A DNA stretch of 64,000 bases from positions 4,556,307 through 4,620,306 of the forward strand of contig VZSR01003807.1 of the NCBI GenBank assembly GCA_013398615.1. Direction: 5' to 3'. The DNA comes from Brachypodius melanocephalos. Its lineage: Eukaryota > Chordata > Aves > Passeriformes > Pycnonotidae. Shown here one piece after another: positions 35,136-47,530 of the stretch. The notes beneath the pieces were generated by a model, which saw nothing but the letters and a program-made list of their open reading frames with translations, was not told the origin of the DNA and made no database searches. The stretch's first letter is position 1; the number at the start of each line of letters is the position of its first letter. A program made the translations under genes and the position numbers.

Positions 35136-38078
35136 CATCTTTTCTATAGCAAAGACAGTATCTAGTTAAAAACACAAGACCTTACACGCTATTCTAATGC
35201 TTTGTGCTAACTTATTTTTTTTTGTAGCCTGTATCTTCTTTCCTATTCTTTCAAAGTCTTGCTGCTTCATCCTTTATTCCAGTTTTCAGGCTTCTCCTTT
35301 TGCTTCCCTGTAGGGATCCTTGATCTCTACTCCCCCAGTCACCAGCTCTCTTTCAGTACCCCTCTGGATTGCTGTGACTTACTCTTTTGCTGAGGCTCAG
35401 CTTCTGCCTCTTGGACTTTTGGCTTTAAAGTTCTATTACTGTCTTTTAGCCTTTACTCCCTCTGTTGCTGCCATACCTGGTCATTCGTATGGAACTAATA
35501 GGTAACACTGGAATCCTTTTTATTTCCTCTAGAAAACAAGTAATATGTTTTTACTTAGAATTTCTTCTGTCTCTTTCCCATTTTCTCAACTTATGTGACC
35601 ATTCTAAGACTGATAGCTCCCCTTTAAAGGAAGAGAGAAAGAAAATAATGGATAGACATTCATGTAAAAGTGAACTACTTCATCCGTGAGAAGCCATCCT
35701 TTTAAGTTTAAGATGGGAGTTTTTTTAGGTCTTTAGTGTTAGACTGACCCAACAGCTATGTGTAATCCAAAACTAGCTCCAAAAAAATAAGCAAATTGAG
35801 AAACTGGTGAAAGCTTTGGGATTTCCACTGTGAGAAAGAGCTTAATCCCTGAAAAGTAAAAAGGTAGCAATTTAAGAATGAAACATTATTGTGAATTTAA
35901 ACCTTTGCTTCAACTCGATTTTTCATATAATTAATTAACTGAAAATTGCTGAATAAAATTTAATTTAAATTATGCAAGATGCAAGTGCAACTGTTCCAAA
36001 TGCATTTTTGTGAGTGAGGTTCATACTGAAACAAGCCAGGATGTAATCAGAATGTTTTAACTTTGAAAGAAACCCCCATGCAAGCTGCCCAAACAACCAA
36101 CCCACACCCTCCCAATCCAAGCCAACCAACCAGGGTGACATCTGATCTGTTATTCCTGAGATGTTGCTGCATAAATCCAGTCTTGATCTGTTAGCTGCAG
36201 AAGAATTTGAACAAATACCTGAAGCACAGAGAGAATATCTGAACAAATAAATAACTGAGTCCAAGGTTTTTTAGCAATTGCATTTTACTGTACTAATAAA
36301 GGTATATTTCAATAAAAAATATGATTGCCTTTGAATTTAATTTCCTTCAGTGAGAGGGAAATGAGAGACTTGCTAATACCTTCCAGCTGCTCCTAGCAGC
36401 ACAAGCCAGTGCAGCAAATGGCTGAGATAATACTTGGAGAAAATAGTGGATATAAGGTCAAGGGGTGAATATTGTACATGTTTATATCCACCTGTAACTT
36501 CTTGCTACTGGAACATGTGCCAGAGTTTCTGTTTATACCTGGTTCATGAATGTTCAGTGTTTCTGATTCTGTAATTGTAGTGAGATGTATTATTTATTTT
36601 GTGTTTGGACTGATTTTTCTCTTGTATTATTCATCTTCATTCTTTTGAATGTTCATTTGAGTGTCTGTGAGTGTTCATTTCCATAGTACTTTTTACTACA
36701 TTCCAAGATGAATTTCAGCACGTGTGTAGTTTCATACTGTGTATGCTCAACAGTACTAAGAAATATATTTTATTTCTTTTGGTTTTGAACTATTTCTTTC
36801 AATGCTGGATTTTCCTCTGTGCTAAACATTCAATCCTTCTGTATTATATCCACAGGAAGACTTTGAAAGGTAAAGCCTATTAAGCAGTATGTACTTGATT
36901 CCAAAACTGTAGTTGTCAAATAATGATTTTAGCAAAGAATGGGGAATGCTTAAAATTTCGTTACTAATATTCCCTTAAATTATGCCGCTGGCTGTTTTTG
37001 GTGGTGCCTGATCTTGACTGAAGTTCAAAACATTTACTCAATCCATCAGCTCTTCCAGTCTCTATCAAACTAGGGCATTATTTGGTAGTCTTCCCTGACG
37101 TGCTTGATCTGATAAGCATAGTAACAGCACTCCTTTGCATAAGTGACTCTTTTATGTATTTTCCCAAAGGAAGGGTCTAGGCTTTTAAATTCTATCTGTG
37201 TCATAGGGCAGAAACACAGGCATAGGCAGGGCACAATCCAAGAAATGGCTCCCTAAATTTGGAATGGCAATGCTAACTTTGCCTAGTGTTTACTTTGAAG
37301 TAAAACAAGATTATTTGCTCGGGGCTTTTGGTGACCCTAGGTCTTAATAATTTTGTGCATCCAGTATAGATTACTTATCTGTGTGTAGAATAATGGAAAA
37401 AAATCCCTCTGTCTTTTTTAGGTTTAATTGACATTTTTCTAGAGATACTTAGATTTCTGGTTAGATGCAGGAATTAGAGAGGTAATTACATATAAAAATT
37501 TGGAAATAGGAAGCTGTTAATATCATGTAAACACCAATGTGTGAAGACTGTGTCAGTGTGGTTGCTGTAATATCTTAGGTGTTATGGTATTAAAATAAAG
37601 TGCTAAATATGTACATCTTCAAAATTCAGTGTTATAACTTGCAGTTATTTTAATAGTGTAAGTTCTGAGAAAACACTACCTTTCCTGGGAGATACATGAA
37701 GTGATCACAAATCTTAATCATTATTTGATACTTGGGTTTTTTAGAATCTAGAAATGTTGTAATTATCAGAATATTGATAATGTTTTTTCCCCTGGATTCT
37801 TTGTCCTTAAAACACTAAGAAAAATGCCTAAGCAAATGCTGTATACACTTTGTTAGTGTGAATGTCACAATTATGGATGCTGAGGACAATTAAAATTTAA
37901 GTAACTAAGTCTGAAGGTTTGTTTGACAAGATTGGATTTTGAATCTAATAACCTTTGAATCCGGCAAATGCAATAACTGTTTTGACAATCTCAAAATGAG
38001 AGGTGTGGCTAAATGAGCAAATATGTATGATGATGAATTCTGCTGAACATTTAGTCTGTGCCATTGCTTGTTTTTCAG

Positions 38079-38153
38079 AACTGTCCATTACGAAGGTGGT
38101 GCTGTGTCCATTCATGCTCGTTCCCTTTGGCGACTCGAAACTCTAAGAGTTGC
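38079..38153 (+). CDS. RYR2: RYR2 exon 11 (R258-V282 plus two bases of A283)
   Basis: These 75 bases complete R258 and encode TVHYEGGAVSIHARSLWRLE then TLRV, with GC of a split alanine codon at the end. This is part of the domain B MIR trefoil; the HARSLWR motif is shared by all ryanodine receptors. The last exonic base is C rather than the usual G, but the donor GTAAGT is a perfect intronic consensus that compensates. The acceptor TTGTTTTTCAG is strong. Confidence 0.97.
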
Positions 38154-38390
38154 GTAAGTAAAATCTATCTCAGAAAAAGGAGGACGTTTGGCAGGACACT
38201 TTTTGTATGGAGCAATCCTGTAAAATCAAAATGATAATTATAAATCCATATGAATATAACTAAAATAATCCTTTAAAAATGCTTCATATGACTTTCATTG
38301 AATATTAAACGAGTTCCTACAGAAAGTGTGTGTGTTTTGAATTATTTTTTTGAAGTTGTTATAGCTGTCAGTGAATTCACAGTTTATGTT

Positions 38391-38416
38391 TTTAGCACAT
38401 AAATTTAGCACATAAA
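38391..38416. repeat. 13-base perfect tandem duplication
   Basis: TTTAGCACATAAA occurs twice in direct succession. Two copies only, no variation. Confidence 0.92.
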
Positions 38417-38937
38417 CGGTTTCCTTAAAATAAAAATCATGTGTGACACTCCTCCCCCAGCTTGTTTAAGCCATTTGGAAGATTTTAAAATAAAAAAAAA
38501 ATTAAAAGAAAAAATTAAATCATGCATTATTGGAAGTGTTGGAATAATAGTAAGGAATTGTGCCTTGTTTGTTAAGATAATTGCAGTGTAAAACTCCATT
38601 TAAATCATATTACGATATGAGCTTGTGATAAGGTTTCTAGTGAGGAATAAATGATTGCTTTTTAGAGATTAAATCAGAGCAGCTTATGAAAAGGTTACAC
38701 TCCAATGGTGCTGTTTTCTCTGTGTGCATTTTATTAATAGGATGATATTAAATGTCAGTGATAGGGCAGTGAGATTTTTCCTTTGGACTAAAATGGACCT
38801 TGAGACAGTGACAGCAACAATGAAACTGTGGAAAGATCTCTGCCTTTTTCTTTTCCCCATGGCGTTTACTTCCCTAATAAGCAGTACTAGAGCAGCATGG
38901 GGATCCAAGAAATGACAGGTTTCTGTTATGACCATCA

Positions 38938-38950
38938 TATATATATATAT
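38938..38950. repeat. AT dinucleotide microsatellite
   Basis: A short run of AT repeats in intron 11. Confidence 0.75.
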
Positions 38951-41132
38951 CACTTTGACGAGCATTGTGTACAAACTTTTGAAGGGTAAACATTTGAACA
39001 TGTATGATGGAAAGAAATTGTAATAACTGTCAAAACAATTAGAAAGGGAGTGGTAATCTTTCTTTCAAAAAACCAAGGTTTTCTTACTAGGAAAAAAAGA
39101 ATCCAATAAAATTCCAAGAATAACACTCCTACACTTCCCTCACTTTATTTTCCTGTATGATATTCTAATTGCTATATACATTCAGTGCTGAACTGCAGTC
39201 CATTAATATTCATGCATATGCTTCAATTTTTGGGTTTATGTATGCATGCCTGAAGTTCTTGATCAGTTGTAGTCCTTCCCAGAATGACTGCAAATATAAT
39301 GCTATGTGAATTTTACATGTTTCTAAAGGAACAATTATTTTCTCAACTCTGTTTGTTAGTGGAGAACTCTCAAAAAAATTGCCTGGTCAGTCTACATGGA
39401 CAGATGCCCTTGGGATGCCCTGCCATGGGACACCAAATACTATTGCTCAGCATTGCTTTCTTTCCCAAAAGGTGGCAGAGTTCATGCTCTCACATTGCAA
39501 AAAATATTTTTAGTAGTCAGAAATGGCTTCACAAGATACTTCCTGCTCAAAAGGCTTTTTTTGTACGTGCACATGAATTGCTATTTTTCCTATCCTGCAG
39601 GCATGAACTAGAAGCATGGCTCAATTACCTTTTTTTTTGACCTTGGTCTGTAGCTACTGGGGCCAAAAGAAAATTGAATCAGACAAGAAAAAAGGCAGCT
39701 CCCCAGCATGACCTGTAATATAAAAGGTGCAGAACTGATGTATTTTACCAGACTCAGGAACACAATAACTGAGATTTGTGACATTTTACTGACTAGAGAA
39801 ACAGAAGTTATGTTAGAACACTGGACTCAGATGTCCTTTTGTAGAGTGTATGCACTTGCAGAAGACAGAAAAAGACAAACGTGTTTCGAAGATATAGAGC
39901 TTCCATATTTCCTTCTACCCCAAGGCTCTCTCAACTTCAACAGAAGAGACTCTAGATTTCAAAAGAAAATAGTTGAGGGCAAAACCCTTTTTATTCTTCT
40001 GTTCTCTTTAAAACCAATAATTAGAAAGGTTTAGGAGTTTAATCACTGAAATGTAACAAATCCCATTACAAAACAGAGGCATTTTTAAAACTGCGCTTTG
40101 AAAATGTTTGCCAAATTGCTTTTGCATACTTTGCACCAGTATGGCCAAGTCGAAAGAAGACACATTTAAACAAATGGGTATTGGTGTTAAATAGGTAAGT
40201 GCTACATCTGTGTGTCAAGGAAAATGAAAATGACTTTTAACTTAAAACCTGTGTAGATAGTAACTTAAGGGATTTTCAGACTTCCATGTGAATACATACA
40301 AAAACAGATACATAGTATGTATACAGAAAAAATATGTGATTGCCTCTCCAAAATGCAGCATTCACATACATCTGAAGTGCAAACTTTTGCAGATATAAGA
40401 CTGAAGAAAATTCTGTGTAGACTAGAAAAATACCCAAATTGTGACATTTTTCCAGTTTCAAAAGCCTTTGTGAAGTACATATTCCTTCATAACCCCTACA
40501 AAAGTTTATCTTCAGGAATTAAACAAGAAGAACTGCAGGGCTGGATTTTCATTTTAAGGCAAGAAGTTGGAAACCTGGGACCTGTGCTTTAAGCTGAGTA
40601 ATTTTTGGGGAGCTTAGATAAGTTTTGCCTTTCTTCCTTCTATAGAATAGGAAGAATCTGGGCTATTTTTTGCTTTAAAATTTTCATATTTATTTCAGGA
40701 AATTTTCTATTTTTTTTAATGCATTTTATTTTTGCACAACATTTAGAGTGTGCTTAAAATCTACTGACTGCTAAAAGATCTCTGGGAGAGTGAAGAATGG
40801 CAGCTGCTGGTAGATGAAATGTTGGAGAGGGAACTGGCAGATCTAAACTCTTTGTGTACAGCATGAGCCTCCTTTTCTGTAGGCGGTCTGTACCTTCTCT
40901 CAAGAGGAACTCAGTCTGAACAAAGGCAGCTTGTGCAAAGGAAGACCTTAAGATCATTTATTAGAATGGTTTTGTAGGGGATAACCACAAAGCAGCCACT
41001 TCCTTGCTGATACGCCAACATGTGCATTTTATATTTTTTAGCAACTAGTTGGCAATATATTTTACTTTCAAATATTATTGCCAGTAGTTAAAAAAATTTT
41101 TTTAATCAATGTTTTTTTATGGACTCTCTTAG

Positions 41133-41289
41133 GTGGAGTGGCAGCCACATTAGATGGGGACAGCCATTCAGACTAAGACATATAACAACAGGAAAATATT
41201 TAAGTCTCCTGGATGACAAGAGTCTTCTTCTTACAGACAAAGAGAACGCAGATGTAAAATCTACAGCATTCTGTTTTCGGTCTTCTAAG
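41133..41289 (+). CDS. RYR2: RYR2 exon 12 (A283-K335)
   Basis: These 157 bases complete A283 and encode WSGSHIRWGQPFRLRHITTG followed by KYLSLLDDKSLLLTDKENAD and VKSTAFCFRSSK. This is a central part of the domain B MIR trefoil. F329 and R332, recalled as human mutation sites, are in place. The segment around residues 308-325 differs from the human protein I remember at several positions, making this one of the less conserved pieces in the window. The acceptor is CTCTTAG, the first exon bases are GTGGAG, and the donor is GTATGG. Confidence 0.97.
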
Positions 41290-42035
41290 GTATGGAATCA
41301 GTGCAGCATTAATATTGCTAGTAATAATGCCAATCTCTTTAGAAAGCAAGATTTAGATACTTTCTGTTTGTTGTGATAGCATTAATTATTGGAGGCTTCT
41401 ACTTTTCACTGATTAAAAAAATTCCAAAATGCAGTATAATTAATAACTAGAAAGCTTCTTTTATATACTTTTTCGATGTATTTCTACCTGGCTCTCTGTG
41501 TGTGGGTTTCTTTCTTTTAGTCTTCCTTAATTTGCTGCTTTTTTGTTGTTTCATTGGTTGGTTTTTTTTTTTTTTTTGTTTTGTTTGTTTTTTTTTGTAC
41601 TGCTTACCCACTTTTGAGCATATACTCATTTCTAACTTGTTTTTCTGATTAACTTCTCTATTTCTTCTTATATATGTTGTCTGATATAGGAAAAAAATTA
41701 TAATACTGTGAGTTACTGAATTTAAATTGGAAACTCATGATTTCTCTCAGCAGATACTTCGCTGTAGTGTAATCTGAAATTACCAGAGTTTGACTTTACG
41801 TTTTGACAGCTTCAATAAGCATTTTGAGTTTAAACCAGTAGTTTGTAGTAGGTAAAGAGTTAAGAATAATACTATGATAAATTCTTAAAAATCCTTTATT
41901 TATCGTACTTATCACCAGTAGCATTTTGTCTGAAAATTTTCCAACAATAATTCTGTTGTTGTAAAAAATTGTCTTCTAAAATACAAAGTAACAGTAAACA
42001 TAATTACTCAATAACTTCTCTTTACCATTTAATTT

Positions 42036-42145
42036 ATGTGTGTATGTATATATAAATATATATATATAAAAATTATTTACCTGCTTTGGAAGATAAGAAA
42101 AGATGCCCAATATCTTTTAGGTATAGGTATATATAGGTATATAGA
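42036..42145. repeat. TG/TA microsatellite and GGTATATA repeats
   Basis: TGTGTGTATGTATATATAAA at 42036 onward runs into further TA repeats to about 42068. A second simple tract with the unit TAGGTATA occurs at about 42118-42145. They are separated by about 50 bases of ordinary sequence. Confidence 0.8.
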
Positions 42146-42979
42146 CTTTCACACCTTGATAACAAGGACTGTAGTTCAGGTGATGGTTTTGTGACTCAGA
42201 CAGTGCATCTGTTTTGAAACCAATTAGAAAGTCATAGAAATGCTTAAATATTTTAGGACTGTGCAGTGCAACTGTACTGGAGTTTTCCTGTTGCAGCTAG
42301 TATAGATTTCAACACTTGAAAGCTAGAGGGATAGAATAATTCACTCACTGATTTCCAAGATGGGTTGTCAGCAGAGTGGTGTGCTCTACTGTTAGATGGT
42401 TTATTTAGTCAGAGACAAAAATTTTTAGCGATAAAGAATGTCTGTTGTTGATATGGATAAGATGGTTTGTCTCTATTTTCTATGTAGCATATGCACGTGT
42501 ATTTTAGAGAATAGGTGATGTTGTATTTGAAGTTTCTTCTTTTTGTTCTTTTTTTCCAGCCTGAATTTGGAAGTCTCATTTGAAATTATTTTGAGGTTTT
42601 ATATTTTGAAATGGTTTTGTTCTGCCATGCTCAAAATGAAAAGTTAACATTTATTTTGTTTTTAATGGCCAAAACCAAAGGCTTTGAGGGAGGTAGAAAC
42701 TTGTTATAGTAGTCAGTTCTTGAAGTATTGTGATAAATTTAAGAGGGGTATCTAAGATAATCTGCACATGACAAATATAATCTTACTGCTGTTTAAATGT
42801 GGATTTTCAAAGAAATTGGACGTCTGGAAGATGATATGTAATGTAAATGTTGTGGAAATCAATATCAGTTTTGATGAATGACTTACTCGGAGGGAATTAC
42901 ACCAATACCATAGGGGAGGAGGAGCATATGGTTTACTGAGGATGAATCAAACCTGGATGCAATTGTGTGTTATGTGCTG

Positions 42980-43062
42980 TAGAACGACCCTGCTAGAGCA
43001 AGGAACTTGGACCAGATGACTCACTCTGGTACTTTCCAGCCTGACCCATTCTGTGATTTAGT
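42980..43062 (+). mobile_element. CR1 LINE 3'-end fragment, + strand
   Basis: GACCCTGCTAGAGCAAGGAA, then CTTGGACCAGATGACTCACT, TTTCCAGCCTGACCC and ATTCTGTGATTTA follow the CR1 3' UTR pattern (ttggaccagatgatctccag, then ccttccaacct, then attctgtgattctg). Only the last 80 bases or so are recognisable, and the 5' boundary is approximate. Confidence 0.8.
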
Positions 43063-46026
43063 CTCCTGCTTTGGACTTACATGAGTGTCATGCTTCACTT
43101 TATTAGTATACAGGCATTAAAAATTTTGAGGTGCCTTCCCTCCCTGGGAAAGAGTACTAAAATAAACATTTCAAATTACGGGAGTTCTAGTAAGGCTTCT
43201 GTAGAGAAGGTGTGCAGATTTAGGGTCTCTTTTCCTCTGAGTATGTTTGAACAAATCATCCAAACTTTCACTTATGTTGTTGCATATACTTAGCATCTCC
43301 AAAATTATTTATGGATAAGAGGAAGCCCCTAATCTTTATTGAGTACAGAGCATTAATACCTAACCCACACTTCGTATTCCAAGTATCTAGGTCTTTCTAA
43401 TAGAAACTTAATTTTTTTTTTCCCACAGTCATAGTTCTTCTTTCAGTAGCTGGAAAGGAGTGGGAAGAATTGTGAAGCTCCCAGTTGTTGCACAATGGCA
43501 AGTTAGCTTTATATAGGCAAAAACAAACAAGGGAGAGGGAATTTAAGGATCAGTCCTTTAAGTATGTAGATAGTATCTTCAGTTTCTGTTTGAAAAGCGG
43601 CTTTCATGTTTGCGGAGATAGTGCTGAAAATGCATCACTTGCAAACCTGAAGATTGAAATGCAAAAATAGAGGCTCAACGTTTATTTTTTATACCTTATT
43701 ATTTGCAAGGGCTCACCATCTGTAATATATTAGCTTGTATTTCATTTATAAAATTGCTCAGAGGAGAATAGAAAGCATGAAGTTGGGGTTTTTTTGTTTG
43801 GTTTTTTTGGTGAAAGCTTGAAAATATTACAAAGAGCGCTCAGAAGGTAAGGGTTTTCTGAGGAGCTAACAGTCACTTCATTTTTCTTCCTAATAATCAG
43901 CCTTTATTTTCTGGTTATCATATATTACCTTAATAATTATCATTAAATGCAAAATATATTAGCCTTTCAAGAATCTGAAATTTGGAGAATTATTATTTTC
44001 TTTTTTTGTCTCTTCATTCAGTAGTTCTGCTTCATTCAGCACAGGTTGTCTACAGATATCTACAATTCATTTCCCAAACATATGGGAAAAAGACTTGTGT
44101 TTGTAGAGATCAAGTTTTGTGGATTTCTTTTTCTCTTCCATTTTCTCAATATTCTTTTTGATAAAGAACATTGTTTTAATATCCTAGTCCTCTGAAATAA
44201 GGTAATTTTACCCATTTAGAAATGTTTGTATATTCCGTACCAAGTCTGCTTTTCCTATCCGTAGTCTTTTCCAGTGGACAGAAATAATCAATTTTAATAA
44301 AATTTTATGGCTTATTTTTTTATGTCTTCAGCTTTTTCTTTTTTCTTTTTACTTCTAAAATTTTATGGAAATTATATTAATGTTGCTTAAAAAGCAGCCA
44401 TAAATTAGCTTCTTGCAGTTGGTGAGGTCTTAAAATATCAGTCTTCAAAGTGTGCCACAGAGTGTGGGTTAGGTCAGATGATGAGAGGTAAAGTTGAAAG
44501 GACAAGGCTTAATCAAGGCAATCTGTTTTGGAATGTTGTAAGGAGTTAAACAGAAACATTAGACTGGAATAATGGTTAAGGTGAGGCTTCAAAGAATAAT
44601 TTTTCAACATTAGAATGAAACCATTTAAAAAAAAAAAAATTGTTCATTTAGCCCACAACAAAATTGGGAAAATTGACTTGTGTTTTTGTATGCATGGAAT
44701 AAAGAGAGTTTATAAAGAGAACAGCCTTCTGGAGAAAATCTGGCCTATTGTTCAATAAGCCTGTTCATTTCTGATGCATTACTTGTTTGGCTTTACTTGA
44801 GATGGTTTACAGGCTGTTGCAAAACCCACTTGTTGCTGTTTGTTCCAGAGTAATAAATGAAGATTTTTGCACCTTGTTTGGATGAGGTTGATCATCTGAG
44901 AATGGGTCTAGATTACAAATAAGACTGAAGGTTTTCTTTGTTAAAATGCTGTAGGAAGATTAGCAGATGGTTCAGCAATGACAGGTTACATGTGTGGTAA
45001 GAGTGTGGCTGGAAACTTGCAAAATGTAATGTCTGTGCCAGTGCACCATTATTAATTAGTCACATGGTGATTTCTGGTATTTTTCAGATCGTTATTTTCT
45101 CTGCTGAACTATTTTATGGTAGATAACGAGATTGATTCATTACATGTACTTTCTCAACTACCTGCTGCTTACTGATATGAACTCAGCATCCATTCAAATC
45201 TTCCCCTTTTTAAACAATTTGAGGTTCCTGTTCACTCCCACAAAACGCTCAATGTCTTGAAGCCCCCAAATGCTTGGTCTAATGCCTGCTGCCCCCACAC
45301 CATCCACTGGTCTTCTGTTTCACTCCTGTATGTAGTTCAGCTTTGGCACTATAATTCCATTCCTGGCTACTGTATTTATTTTGCAGGACAGAGCTGACTT
45401 TAATGGGATTGATTTCAATCTGGGATTTAAATCTACATGCAGAGCTCTTAGTGTACTTACATCAGTGAGAACAGATATTCTGTTTGACAGATTGTTGGCA
45501 CTGCAATTTTTATGCCAAGTAAATTTGATTCTAATTGGAATGAAGATTTCAGTATCATACCCCTTCACTTTCTTTTACAGCCAGTAGATTTTTACCAAAG
45601 AATGCAAAAATACTTTAATAATCCCTCATCTTATTTACAGTGCTTTATGAGAAAATTTGTGAATTCTTCTGTTCACATCTTAAGAAATTAATTGTGAGAC
45701 CTGCAAAAAAAGAAAATCTTACACTATAGAAGCACAGTATGTGTTCACAGTATCTTCTAGTTATAAAGAGAATTCAAAAAAAATGGAGCTTGAAATCAGG
45801 ATCTAATTTATCTTTTCCTCTATCATCATTTGTTCGCAATGTCATATTATAAGTAGCTTTTCAATTTCCAACTATTAGTACATTCAGGTTATTTGTGCTA
45901 GCTTTTGAAAGAATTGAATACAAGAAATGATATGAGGAAAAGAATAGGTTTCTGAGGAAATAGAGGCACACAATAACTCTAATTGGCATCAGATTATTAA
46001 TAAACCACTTACTACCGTAATAAGAA

Positions 46027-46051
46027 TTTCAGCACTTAAGAAGTGCTGAAA
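46027..46051. repeat. Perfect 11-base-pair hairpin, 3-base loop
   Basis: TTTCAGCACTT (46027-46037) and AAGTGCTGAAA (46041-46051) are exact reverse complements around an AAG loop. The stem does not extend into the flanks, so it is too short for a microRNA precursor. No function is inferred. Confidence 0.85.
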
Positions 46052-46252
46052 GTTGTTTACTAGGTAGTGAAATTAATATCTATATCCAGAAACAACCAGA
46101 AAAAAACAGAAAACAAGCTGAATTTATGAATAAATTATATCTGAAAATTTAATATTATGAAAATGAATCATAAGAATTTCACCTGCATATTATTGTACTT
46201 TTTTTTTTCAAATGCTTCAAAATGCATTCATGATTATAGGCTGAAAACCTAG

Positions 46253-46286
46253 TTTCCCTTTACTTAAAATTTCCCTTTACTTAAAA
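46253..46286. repeat. 17-base perfect tandem duplication
   Basis: TTTCCCTTTACTTAAAA occurs at 46253-46269 and again, identically, at 46270-46286. Confidence 0.92.
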
Positions 46287-47365
46287 AATGCTTTAAAAAA
46301 ACCTTTAGTAAGTTAGAGACTGTTGTCTGTTCATGTACAAACTCCGATCTTTCTCAACTTTTACTGTGAAGCTGTCTTCCCACATTGTCAGTGCATGTGT
46401 GTGTGAAGTAGTCATTCTTCTAATCTTTCCTGATTTTAGACAGGTAGAACAGGAAGTTGTTTTCTGTCTCACTGTTTGTACCATTACTCCCAGTAGCTGC
46501 AGGAAGATGTTTGTCATCTCCTGCTGATCAGGAGAAGTCTGGAATGTTGAGGGTGTGCTTGGTTGAGGGGGTCTTGTTGCATACTGAACGTACAGCCACA
46601 GGTACATCAGTCAGTTGAACCGTATGTTTTTGGAGAGATTAAATGGGTGATGTGCCATGAAGAAGGATGTATGGGCTATTTGTCCATACAAGTCTATTCA
46701 GAATAGTTTGTGCTTAGGATACTAGGTATTGGGGAAAAGCCTCAGATTAGAGCCACAAACTCTAGTATTGTTTGGGATACTACATTTCCTCTCCTGAAAC
46801 AACTTCTGTCTCTACAGGACACGAGCTGGAATGATGTGCGGTCATGCCATTAATAGTTTGCGGGCCAATCATGCAAAAATGGATTGCTTTTTTCAGGAAG
46901 CACTGAGCCCATTGTTGGGCAAGGGCAGGTTAAAGGCCATCTCTCAGTGATTGTTGGATGGAGCTCATCTTTTCAGGCCGGATAAAAAACCCAAGTGCCC
47001 AAGAAAAAGCTTGTGGAGGTTAATGGCTGTTTCAGCTGGGGGAGTTAATGTATCTGGGCTTGTTTTGTAAGCTCTTGTGTTTCAATAATGACATGTATTT
47101 TCAGTTATGATCTTAGTTCTTTCCTATGCAGGTGGCATAGCTACACACAGCCTTTCAAGTTTAAGAAGCTAGATTTTTGCACCGATGGGATTTCTCTTTT
47201 TCTTTAACTAAAAGTTGCACTTTCCCATTTGTTAGTAATATCTTTTAAGAAGGATCTCAAATCTTCTTTTAGGTCTTGTTTTGGGAAATTTCCTAATATT
47301 TATTGTTTTATGCAAATGTTATCGCATTGGTTATTGTTCATGTCTACATTTTTTTTCTTCATCAG

Positions 47366-47530
47366 GAAAAGTTGGACATAGGGACAAGAAAAGAGGTGGA
47401 TGGAATGGGGGCACCTGAAATAAAGTATGGGGACTCAATATGCTTCATACAACATGTAGATACAGGCCTATGGCTCACGTACCAGTCTGCTGATGCCAAG
47501 TCTGTAAGGATGGGTTCCCTGCAGCGAAAG
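47366..47530 (+). CDS. RYR2: RYR2 exon 13 (E336-K390)
   Basis: These 165 bases encode exactly 55 residues (phase 0 at both ends), beginning EKLDIGTRKEVDGMGAPEIK and running through GLWLTYQSADAKSVRMGS to LQRK. They complete the domain B MIR trefoil. The HVDTGLWLTYQ strand is conserved across ryanodine receptors. G357, a recalled human CPVT site, is present. The acceptor is TTCATCAG after a long T tract and the donor is GTAAGA. The length is a multiple of three. A G-quadruplex motif lies 50 bases into the following intron. Confidence 0.97.

Larger units (their letters stand above)
28371..38078 (+). other. RYR2: Intron 10 (9.7 kb)
   Basis: Mostly AT-rich sequence. The notable feature is a CpG-rich islet at about 33950-34180. 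Around 35095-35135 lies a 17-base tandem repeat. A G-rich stretch occurs near 32576-32610 and a T run near 32656. No CR1 or SINE was identified, and the stretches 28.4-33.9 kb and 35.2-38.0 kb show nothing I can name. Confidence 0.85.
38154..41132 (+). other. RYR2: Intron 11 (3.0 kb)
   Basis: Contains a perfect 13-base tandem duplication at 38391-38416, a short AT dinucleotide run near 38938-38950 and several open frames up to 118 codons (39284-39640) with no recognisable domain. No mobile element was identified. Confidence 0.85.
41290..47365 (+). other. RYR2: Intron 12 (6.1 kb)
   Basis: Holds T-rich low complexity (about 41561-41597), TG/TA and GGTATATA simple repeats (42036-42145), a CR1 3'-end fragment (42980-43062), a perfect 11-base-pair hairpin (46027-46051) and a 17-base tandem duplication (46253-46286). 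The remainder, including 43.1-46.0 kb, is AT-rich with nothing recognised. Confidence 0.85.

Noticed and set aside
39284..39640. 118-codon + strand open frame in intron 11
   Set aside because: No known motif; composition like the surrounding intron; overlapping open frame in another phase.
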